Shown piece after piece: positions 1 to 11,172 of a stretch of DNA of 64,000 nt. Origin of the DNA: Cristatella mucedo (lineage: Eukaryota > Bryozoa > Phylactolaemata > Cristatellidae); contig WPIO01000015.1 in assembly GCA_009760855.2 (NCBI GenBank), forward strand, positions 2,587,001-2,651,000, written 5' to 3'. Numbering within the stretch: the stretch's first letter is position 1; each line of letters starts with the position of its first letter. Position numbers and translations under genes: made by a program. A model generated the notes under the pieces. That model made no database searches, had not been told where the DNA came from, and saw only the letters and a list, made by a program, of their open reading frames with translations.

Positions 1-65
<65 letters not shown>
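1..65. repeat. (GA)n microsatellite at window edge
   Basis: It is a GA dinucleotide run with one A-rich interruption, cut by the window start, so its true length is unknown. Confidence 0.97.
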
Positions 66-1965
66 CTGGTTGAGCAAACCATGAAGCAGCTGTCCTACAC
101 AAGAAAGATGAGGCCCACTGTCAGCTCTGGCATCATGCACCTATTGAGAGTGCACAGGAGGCAGGCTCGGTGGCATGGAGGGAAAAAAGCCTTGGGCATG
201 GATGCCAGTGCTGCAATGGCTGCAGGCTAACGGCCGTGAACTCGACATACTGCACGGCAGCACAACCAGGATTCTGTAGGCAGCTGCCACTTTCTATAAA
301 GCCGTAATCTGTGTGTCCTCGGACCAAGGGACAACAGCACAGGTAGGCCACCGAGAGAGCGACTTGCCAAGTACCGACCACCCAAACTTACCAAGCAAAT
401 AGACCTAGATCTAGACAGCTCAGCAGTTACAAGTCGCAAACCGACAGTGGCCTAGAGGCCAGCGCGTCAGCAACGCTGCGCTCGCGAGGCTGCCAGCAGT
501 GCCACCGGAAGAAGGCCTCCGAATTGGCGCCAGCGATGGGATGGGAAGGCGCAGGCTGCCCTCTCGTTCACCACGGGTGCTTATTGGCTAGCGGCAATCG
601 TTAACGGGTGGCTGCACCGGTTGATTTTTCATGTAACTCTGTTCCCAGTGTTCCCAGCCTTAGCTGTCACACGAGAGCTGGTCACACTCAAATAATCAAT
701 TTCCGGCTTAAACGGCAGAAATAGTCACACACTATAAACCTGGTCGACGACAAAGACTGAAGGTGCTATGCATTTCTTGAGATGCCAGCGTTGCTGTAAT
801 AGTGCTAGGCCGGGTCGGTGGCAGCTTGATCAGAGCGAGATCAGCACAGGGCATCACCGTAACCAGGGCACACCTCATGCACACAGCGCAGCTGCTGCAC
901 TCGGAGAAATTCCGTCCCTGGCTCAGCCCGGTGTGCTTGCTACAAATGACGAGTCGTGCGATGTGATACGATTAAGAAAACGAGCAGCATCCAATTTCGG
1001 CACAATCCTGGCTACTTTGCAAATAAAGTGCAGGAAGGCAAGACACTGCGGCGTTACACGACCACAGATGCACCGAAACGAGGTCGGATCAAGGTCAAGG
1101 CTGGTGCATGTGAAGCTACATGTGGCCCCAATGGAGGAAAGCAAAGACGATTTGACGTTTGCTTAGCAGCCAGTGAAGCTCAAGACAGAAGCAGCTGCAA
1201 TGTGGCTGCCACGAAATTGACGACAGAAAACCACGACTGCTGAGCTTTGCATCAGTTGCAGGCGAATGCAGAAGGGCACTGGCCGAGTACCAATGGTCTA
1301 GATGCAATATCACAAATGTGTGAACTAATTTGGCTGTCGTACGTACTCGTGTATGTATAAACAGACCTGACTTTGGCAATGCTCCTCAGCTAAAAGTAGA
1401 CAGACTTGACAGTGGAGGCTCATCTAATGTGCTAATCCCATGACCAGTTGTTTTGGAATAGCCTGCCAAAATTATGGGCAGACAGAGTGATGCCAGATGA
1501 ACCAATATTGACGGTGAGGTCTTCAAAACTAAAGGTGAAATATCTGGCGGAGAGCAGGCGGTAGATATGGAAACCTGCGAACTGGGGGGGCTAGTGGGAT
1601 GACCTTGAGAAAATGTAGTAGCTTGCCATGACGGCGGTTCTTAGTCACTTGACACGCCGAGCCTCGCTCCCTCACATGCAGTTGCTGAAACTCAAACATT
1701 TAAAGAAAATAGCTTGCAGTGTAAACTTAATTGGCAGAGCATACGGTTAATTGACGCTAAGCATTTTTTCCATTGGTAAGACATCATCTTGCTTGGTGAA
1801 TTATGAAAAATATGCAAGATCGCCACTGAACCGGGTGTTTGATTAAGGTATGCTGACATGTACCAAAGGAGGATAAGCATTAAGGGGGAAACTGGTAGAG
1901 CAAAAACTAGTCGATTTGAAAAAAATCTTTATCCATATGAAGAGGTAATGCATACGCGCACACAC

Positions 1966-1969
<4 letters not shown>
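66..1969. other. Sequence downstream of NOL6, nothing recognised
   Basis: There are only chance open frames on both strands. No conserved exon and no LINE or SINE copy was recognised between the two GA microsatellites. It may include part of the NOL6 3' UTR. Confidence 0.4.
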
Positions 1970-2045
<76 letters not shown>

Positions 2046-2070
2046 AGGGAGAGAGAGAGGGGGAGAGAGT
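1970..2070. repeat. (GA)n microsatellite
   Basis: It is a GA run of about 70 bases followed by G-rich imperfect units. It lies just past the probable NOL6 stop codon and would be a long CT tract in the 3' UTR of the transcript. Confidence 0.97.
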
Positions 2071-2261
2071 ATTTTGTTTGTAAGCAGTACAGGTGCATCA
2101 ATAAAAAAAACAGTTGTCTGAGACGACAAACGAGTGGCATAGCACCACAAGGACATTTTTTCGTTTTTCAGCCTAAGGAAAATAATTTAGAATGGAGTAT
2201 TGTGCAAAGTCGACCAGTAACACTGTAGTTAGACTATGCAAGCGTGTACACTGATCACAGC

Positions 2262-2385
2262 TCAATCTCTTCCGACATCAAGATTACCAAAGTCTTCCAA
2301 AAAGTCGGGCAACAGGATCAACTTACTGCCTTGAGAAGCCACTGGCACTGGCAGTGAAGGATAAGTACGGATAGGAAATTGACCA
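2262..2385 (-). CDS. NOL6: NOL6 probable terminal exon with stop
   Basis: In one open frame, VASQGSKLILLPD is followed by FLEDFGNLDVGRD and TGA (2264-2262). The family's C terminus is VMSRGGELVMVPN...ILEDFAVLGEGLV, so position and sequence agree well. The 5' edge is unsure. The acceptor GTCAG|ATGG (start 2385) would need phase 1, while exon 22 ends in phase 0, so either one small exon is missing between 2386 and 5673 or another acceptor is used (AAG|TTG at 2321 is in phase). Confidence 0.6.
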
Positions 2386-5300
2386 TCTGACGAGCCAAGG
2401 CAAGCATCAAATAAGCTGCTTCACGATCGTGCTGCATGAGCATGTCGGCACAGTGTGTGTAAGCATATTGTGTACATATGTATCCTTTCTTGCGTGCACT
2501 TAAAAAACCACGAAGACCAATAAGTTGTAACACTGGTTTTCTATAGAAAACTAAAAGGTTGGTAGAGGGGCTTTCGGTGCATAAAAGACCAGCCACCAGC
2601 GAAAACGACTGCAACTGAAGGAGAATAGTTAAAGAACATAGCAGCAAAGCAGTAGGAGAGAACGCAAGAAATTAAATAAGCACCAACTTTGGCCGCCAAA
2701 CTGGGCAGGCATTGCACTCTGAATAGGCTGTAATGCAATGTAATGTATCTCCCGTCTGTAACTCCACAAAGCCCAAAGACCATGTGGGTGCTATGCAGGA
2801 GAGTTTCGTATGGCACACTCACAGTCTAAGCCAACAGACTTCATTTCACGCAACGAAGAGAAAGTGGGAAGCATAGCAGAGTCAGGAGGGCAGTTGAGGT
2901 AGCGAGTAGCATGGAAGTAGCCACTCAGGACCCCGAAAAGTATGAGCCATAGTCGGTAGCAGGAGAGTAGTTGTTGTTGCTTAAGAATTGTGAAAGCGAG
3001 TTCCACAGTCTAGGACCTGCAGAGCTAAAGCTTTTGTCACCAACGGTCTTTAGGAGGAAGAATGGAACAGCTAATGTATTGTCCGTACAGGACCTGAGGG
3101 CACGAGGCTGAAACTGGTGCCGAGTTCAGCTAGGTACGAAGGAGCCAAGCCGTGGTGGGCCTTGTGGGTCTGCATAAGAACTTTCCTCTGTATCCGTTGC
3201 TCAACCGGCAGCCATCCTAGCTTTTTCTTTTAGCAAGGGAGAACCGTGCTCAAACCTCTGGGATTTGCAAACTAGCCTTGCAGCCATATTCATAGCCACC
3301 TGCAGTAACCTAGTTGCTTTTTTTCGGTAGCCCAGCCAAAAGGGAATTACAAAAATCTAGCCGAGACAGAATTAAGGAGCTGTGATGGAACTGGTGAGCC
3401 GTGATGGCACACTAGGTAAGGCGGTTGCTTTTCATGACCTCAGTCCCGAGGTCGTGGGTTCGAATCCTGTGGTCGGCGATCTTTTATTGCCGCAACGAGA
3501 GGTGGTGATAGCCGTAAAGGCTCTTCTGTCGCTATACAAAAGAGGCTGTTGAATCAGCTTGTTTAAGGAGCTAGTTAAATTTTTTGCAAGCCACCGTGGA
3601 AGACAGTTCCTATTCTTAGAAAGGGATCAGACGTGAGTGACGGCTAGCGGTAGAAGCAGTCTTCTGAATGCTTTCCAAATTTAGGGGGCTGACGAAAACA
3701 CCTAAATTTCGAGTACACAGTGAAGGTCGCACAACAGCATCACCTATATGAAGGACAAAGCCTTCTAATCCAGCCACACGCTTACGGTGTCGTATGAGCA
3801 CCAGTTCAGTTTTATCGTCGTTTAGTTTCAAGAAATTTTCCGACGCCCAGGATCGGATGTCGGCAAGGCAAGCAATCAGTTTATCAGTTGCTAAAGCAGA
3901 TTCCGACGGTTTGAATGACAAATACAGCTGAGCATCGTCTGCATAAAAGTGACATCATATTCCATTGGCCAAGGGACAGAGGATGGACCCTTGCAAGACT
4001 CTATATGTGACTGGTCTGGTGGATGAAAACTGACCCCCACACGACACGGATTGAACACGATCGGACCAGCGCGACTTAAACCACGCAGCCAGTGCCTCGT
4101 CTGCCAGACCGATCGTTGTTCTCAATCGTTCAAGTAGTATCATGATAAATGGTGTCGAAGGTAGCTGATAGATCTAGCAGCGATAGGTCAGTGACATTCC
4201 CATCATCGTTGCTGTATAAGATGCCATTGGTAACGTGGATAAGTGCAGTTTCAATGGGGTGCTGCCACTTGAACCCCGATTGGAATGTGTCTGACTTTCA
4301 TTCTTTTCAATGTGTTCTACCAGCTGCTTAGCGACAGTTTTTCAAGAAATCCTAAACAAAAGAAGAAAGAAGGGAAACTGGGCGATAGTTTGCAAGGACC
4401 TCTGTATCTAATCAAGGCTTTCTAAGTAGCGGTCTTACGATTGATTGCTGATTTGAAGGATTTCCGTGTGATCCCTTTTTCCTGACCATTAAAAATCTCG
4501 GTTATGGTTGGGCTAAGTTGGTCTGCCATGGGCAAACCAAGTGTGAATCAGAAACTGGAATCTCTAACCTCAAAACACTGGAGACCGTGTCTTTAGTTCG
4601 TATGCTCCCAAATCCTGAAACTCACTCCCAACTGATGTCATGACATCTGACATTACGAAATTTAAAACAAGCTGAACATAAATCTATTTATCACAGCATT
4701 TAGAGGGTCCGTGTGACTCGTCCTGTGAGTGCTTATGCATGCTGACACTGTGCATGCTGCCACTAGCCATATTTGCACGCTGGCTCAAGGCGTGTCAGTG
4801 CAAAGTGCCTAGAAGAGAATTGAGTTCTGTGACGGTGCCGTATCAAATGCATTATTATTATTAGCCCAAACCATGTGATGCTTGTTGTCATTGAGCATGC
4901 AGCTGCATGCCATGCTGGGTCCTTGATCTGATCAGAAGACACTTGCATGCACAGTGCATAGAGAAAACGGATGACATTGTACCTGTGTAGTACCTTGATT
5001 GTTTTGTGTGACAAGTATCTGTCTATGATCACGTTGAGACCTTACAGTAAGCAATGCATTTCTATTTGACAGCAACCAACCGTAGGAAAATTTATGCTGA
5101 AGGGTCAAGGGGATCAGCACTCGGCAACGCGTACTAACCCTTTATGTATGGTTGCGATGTGCACTGACAAAAATCCCGGATTCTTACCGTGTCAAGCGAA
5201 TAAGAACAAAAACCTGCGACGCGCACACAAAAGTGTGAATGAACAAGATAAGTTTACACCTGATTAGCCATAGCATTGGTCAATTTACGCCTGGGCACTA

Positions 5301-8300
5301 ATCAATCAAGTGATAATGGTTTCTCTCGATCTCAGAGAATTGCTCTGACGATAAGCCACAAGAAGAGTCTGGCAGTGGCTTATTAGTGAGCCCACACGCT
5401 CGACTCTCCACGAATGGGTCAGATCTTGAGAGCAATATTTAATTAAGAGCAGCAGATTGTGTCAAAAGTCCCAGGTCGGAGATGCTTTCCCTGGAGTTGA
5501 AGCCGGACATCGGTTGACAAATCAGGTAATTGACGCTTGCAGCAATGCAACTGGGAAATCAACTATAACACACAGCGTGGCTGCAGAAGCAGCAGTATAG
5601 GCAGTTACAACGTGGGCTGGGCATCGGCCCAATCGCCACCGAGATGCTGCTGCTGCTGCCAAAGGTGACTCACCTTGAAGTCGTGCACCTGCAAGGCGTC
5701 TGGCTTCCACAGCACACCTATCAGTCTGCAGTCGTATTTGTCGTACAAGAACAAGGCTGAGTGCCCATACGCTTCCTAAAACGAAAGGAATAAATCAGTA
5801 TATTTAGGCTGCCGTAGTTCTCCTTCTCCAGTTCTTCGTGCATATACACAAACGCTTACATGCAGTGCAAAACTCAGCATCTGCCGGCTCGTTCGAAACT
5901 GCCTTGCCACTTCTTGCGACCTACACTGTCTCTCGATCAAGCAGCAGACCGACTTTAAGGTAATGCCACTTACTTTTAGGTCCCTTCGTCTTCTTGCCCT
6001 GGCACACCCTCCTGAAAGACTTATTCATTGGGCTGTCGATCGTACCACAGGCTTCCTTCACTCTAGCCATTTAGCTGTGCTCCTGACCAACCTCGAGTCC
6101 TTTGAAGACCTTGTCTCCAGCTCCTACGCTCCAAAAGCCTGGAACTCACTAACAACTGAAATTACTCCGTTCCCTGATGTGAAATTTAAAATGAAGTTAA
6201 CGCCCACTCGTTCTGTCATTTGCTCTGTCCCCCATAAACCGTGCTTTACGTGCTCACTCTAGAAAAAAATCAGAATGCTATTTAACACTAATCAGTTGGT
6301 GATGACTGATGGCAGCGCTGGGTGCAAGAGTGCAACGTCCGCCCAAGGCTAAGACAGCGACCTCCGATGAATCTGAGGTGACGAACAAGTGGAAGAATAA
6401 CTGTAGAAGATATTGAAAATTTGGAGCAAACACCTGGCCGAAACACCGGCTAGCACCAACGCAAGGGGCACAGCTCTGTCCCAACCACAGCTGTCAGGTC
6501 GAAACACCTGCCGAGCCACAATTTGTGAATGAGATGGCAAGGCACAGAGCTTCGGCACAGCCACTACCTCGCTGGTCGAAAGGAACTAGAAGCTCTGCGA
6601 CCTTGAGTCCGGTGGTAGCCTGCTGGGACTTCCGAGGGCAATCATTAGCTCGATAAATCCTGACTGCCATTAGGCTAACAAGCTCGCCAATTTCCTTCGT
6701 TCGATCAACAATGTAGCTAATGTGACAGGGCGACTGAATTTGGACGTGCAACCTGCAATTAGAAGCCACAAGAAGGGACATTAACATCTATAATGCGATG
6801 AGAAGTCACAAGGTGAGACAAGGATGACGGGGATGCATTTTGGCTGGTCTACCAAAAAAGCCACTGCAGGCCACTGCAGCTGGTGATAAATATGGCGGTT
6901 AGTGCGGTTAGTTAACAAATCCCAGAGGTTTGACCGTGTGTCTCTTTTGCTGAACAAGCTTTGGTGGCTTCCGGCTGACCAACGAATACAGAGTGAAGAC
7001 CTTATGCCGACCCACAAGGTCAAGGCCACGGTGTGGCTCCTTAATACCTAACTGAACTGCTGCATTAGTTTCAGCCTCCTCGTGCCCTAAGGTCCTGTGT
7101 GGACAAAAAATTAGCTTTTCCTTTGCTCTAAGACCGTTGGCGACAGAAGCTTTTGTTCTGCAGGTCCTGGACTGCAGAATTCACTTCTACAATGCTTGCT
7201 TATGCAACGACGTCTACTCTCCTACTCTATTGACTGTGGCGCATTATTCCAGCCATCCTGCACAGCTACTTCCATGCTACCCACTACCTTTAACTGCCGT
7301 CCTGACTCAGCTATGCGTCTCAGTTTCTCTTTGTTGCACGAGATGAAGTCTGTTGGCAAGCAAATGCGTAACAAAAGCCGCTCAGGCTATGAGTGCGCTA
7401 CAGAAAACTCTTCTGCGTAACACCAACTAGTGTCTGTGGCTTTGTGGAGTTGCGGACAGAGATACATTATACTAAATGCAATGACGCACTAGGCACGATC
7501 GTTGGCTGTAGCATCTGTCCGAGCCTCGAGCTGAGATGTGGGCAGAATTCTTGCAGCTGAACGGCCAAGCCCCTTTGCTTGCAGAGCAACAAACGGCACT
7601 GGCACCGATCGTTGATGGGCAGTTGCCTAGCAGCACAGCTGCATCCATGGATCGGTAAAATCAGTGGTTCACTTGCAGCTGATTGTAATCATCCTGCTAA
7701 GGATCCAAAGTTGGGTTATCCCACTTGTCTAACGAGGGCACCGACGGCCAGCCAGGCACCAATCAGACACGTCACAGAGTAATAGCAACACAGGTTAATC
7801 CCATAGCCGACCAGGCAGTACCAGCTGACTCATACACTCGTACTAACCAGCAGCCTCAAGTGTCCTCTGATGTGTGGTGTTTCATACTCGTCTAAGCATA
7901 ATGCCTTGCTAGTCATTAACTTCTGGTTATAGCTTCTCTTGCAGCAAGTTGTAAAGCCTCTGGATAGAGATTTCTTTCTCTTACGGTTCTGTTCAGCAGA
8001 CATCACTATCGCTATTCTCTGCATTCAATAAATTGGCTGTACCCTTCATCATAAAACGAAGGCTGGAGACAAACTCCTTAACTAGGAATGCAAGCTCTCA
8101 TCTCTTGAGCACGACTAGTCCTAAAATACAGATACCGCAGGTTTTCTAGGAGACTTGCATGAAAATTTGGTGAGTCAGACAAGAGCATCGATATGGTATT
8201 TAAAGCAGAAAACACGGCTACATGTTATCCCATTCGATCGTGTTTCCCTTGCAGCAAATGTAAAGCCCCTAGAAAGAGATTGAGTTCTCTGGGGGCGCTT

Positions 8301-11114
8301 TATCAAGTGTATTATTACTATTATTATCACTGACATTTCTGCAGCTCTTATTTTTCTAGAGCGATCTGCAATTTTATTTTGAAACTGCCCTTGTTCGTGT
8401 GGTGGCCCACTGTCGGTCCTCTATTTAAAAGCAGCTAATGCTCGATGGTCAAGCCTTCTCTCCTAGTCCACTTTACATTGCTGCCTTGACGTGGCAGGTG
8501 CCACGTCGCATACATCAAGCCGACCGTCTGCCACGAGGAATGCAGTCGAGTGCTCGAGAATAGCCATACCAGGGCTTGAAATAGGACTTGAAAAACGGCT
8601 AAGAAGCAAATACGAAAAAAGTGTCCACAGCAGACAGCTTGAACCGAGCAACCGTAATAAATTCCACTAGCACACACTTTCGTTCATTATCAGCATCTTA
8701 ACTACGTTTGCAGACTCGTGGAACGTTTTCGGTAAGCATATGCAGTACCTGCACGTAATGCAATGCAAGCACGTGCAGGCATACGTCAAGGAGTGAATCA
8801 AACCTTGAGTGCCTGGTGGCCCCATAACCTGGCATGTCGTTCAGGGTTGGTCTAAGAGAGGGGGAGGGAGAGGGGGGGGGGGGTCAGGGGCCAGTTATAC
8901 CCCTGCTGGTACACGGGCCTGGATACACCCAGTTCGAACATAGAGGCCCAAGTGGTTGCGTTTGCCGAACCCAGCGAATGCGCTAAGAAAAACTAACGGC
9001 ACGCTCCGAAACAAGCTACGATGGCGAGCAGCCGGTAGCTCTGTCACAGCCAGCCAGGAGGCAACGAACCGTGAGCTCTCTGACGTAGCAGCTCACGGAG
9101 TCGACCGCAACTGCAATGCTCGACCCTGCAGTGGCGGCGGCAGTCGCTTCGCCGTCTGTCGGCAGAGTCACCGAATGGTCGCCGTGCCCGGCAGCTGCGG
9201 GCAGCTTGAGATGAATGATGACGTCGCACACGTCCAGCGATGTCCGGAAGGCAGCCTGCTGAGAGTGGATGCGACTCGATCTGCACGCTCTCGACAGGCA
9301 ACCGGCTCTGCGGCCTCACTCCATCCACTCAGGAGGGCAGCACAAGCGGAAGCAAGCCCCCCCTGCCTGTGCCCGGCTGGCGCCGGCAAGCGGGTACGTT
9401 CGCGAGATCGGGCAGCACTCGCCTCTGCGACCGTCACGAAAGACGACGCTTGCATGCCACGACAGCCGTCGTCGACGAGCCGCAGCGTCTCTCTCGCGAG
9501 CAGCACGAGCCGTCGGAGTGCAAAAGGTTTGGGCCCAGCGTGTGTCCACAGCGACGGCCTGTGCCGATCGCACGGAGTGGCGATGAACAGACCAGGCAGA
9601 CACACTCTCTCCTTCTTGAACGTCTCACGAAGAGCCTCGCACTCAGCAGCTGCAAAAGACAGGCCGAGGCTGTGGGCGCACCCGCTCTACAGAGAGCAAA
9701 CAGGCGAGTCTGAGCATGGCCCGAAAGAACGGCTACTTCGAAGCATGCCTGCGCAGCGCTTGCCTTCCGGTCTCGGCTAGGAGACCGCAGATGACTACGG
9801 GGCTGGCTTGGCTCGAGTCGGCACTTCGTCAGTCATATTTGCCCGACGCGACCGTCAAATGCAAGCAAAAACATTGCTCGGGGTTTCCATGAATTCGCAA
9901 ACACGACCTATCACAGCCCAAACTATGGAGGGCACTCGCTCGCCTCGGAAATCGCAGATGCCCGGGTCCAACTCGCTCGACCGACGCAGGAGCAGCCTTG
10001 TCATCAAGGAAAGGTAGGTGTGGAAGAGCCGTCAGGCCAGGCTCAGCCTCATGTTTATCCAACGAGGGGCCTTCGATCTCTCGAATAGCGAGGGCCCACT
10101 CGACCCCGACGTATCGATAAACAACAGCAGCAGCATCGCTTCACAACGGCAGCAGAACCGTTTCACAGCAGCAGCATCACTTGCCTGTTAGCTCACTATT
10201 AAAATTAACGATCAGAGCCCGGTGCTGCCAATCAAACGTGGCGAGCAGCTGAAGAAACCTGAAGAAGCCGATCAACGGCGACCTAAGAAAACAAATGAGA
10301 AATGCCAGATTCTCTTCTCCTCGGCTGTAAAATGGCCACTGCATGCACTTGGCTAACAGGCAAAAAGGAGCAACGGCAACAAGGCAATTAGGCAAGCCAG
10401 GTCTCAAAAGGTGGCCACCTGCCCAGGCTCCGATCGCGCAATCCAGGACGTAGCCTGCACTGCCTGGCATGCTTCGAGCGTGGCTTCGACCGCAAGCCTA
10501 CCCCGGCCTGCTTCTGACACGACGTGTGGAGAGAACTCGAGAGGCCAGCTAAATGCTCGCGAAGTGCCGGTGGTTGGCGCTCGCGAGGACGGATGGAAAG
10601 GGCTCCGGATGTGCCCACACCCTACCCCCCCCCCAAAGTCCCGGCACCACCCTAGTCGTCAGCAGCTCCACCCACCATCTTTCTCCCTACCAGTGCCATC
10701 CGGTTCACCCGAAGACAACCATTCCGAGCTCCGGAAGCCGAGCTTGACCTGCTTTCGGCCAGCATAACAAGTGTGCAGGCACTTGTGCTGCACCGAAGAT
10801 TAAGCTCTACACTAATCGCTAATATCCAAGCATGGGGGCACCGAGTGACCCCCTAAACGCATATACAATGCCAGGTCAGCAGCAACGACGGTCGGCAGTA
10901 GAAGGAGGAAGTGGGTGCCAGTGGGGGTTCGGTGCCGGACGAAAGCGATGCCACTCTCCAACTGCCTCCTTACATGCAAAGGCAAGCGGTAACCGTGTGA
11001 CGGCGCCGGCAACAACCTATTTTCGGCTACGACTGTCCCTCGGGTACCCTAGATGGGGTACAAGTCGTTGAAGGGAAAACTACACTCACTCCTTCATTAC
11101 ATCCTCTGATTCAC

Positions 11115-11172
<58 letters not shown>

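Noticed and set aside
923-1144. Minus-strand VARIVPKLDAARF as the NOL6 C terminus.
   Set aside because: Only a few residues match, there is no good acceptor, and the 2262-2385 candidate is clearly better.
1858-2156. Frames rich in Arg-Glu or Leu-Ser across the GA microsatellite.
   Set aside because: They are translations of a dinucleotide repeat.
3382-3562. tRNA gene (A and B boxes present).
   Set aside because: There is no cloverleaf acceptor pairing; the same unit with body and tail recurs many times, so these are SINE heads. The same applies to every other SINE copy listed.
8956-9780. 274-codon plus-strand frame opposite NOL6 exons 20-21.
   Set aside because: It is a shadow of GC-rich coding sequence on the other strand; the composition is low-stop and there is no family resemblance.
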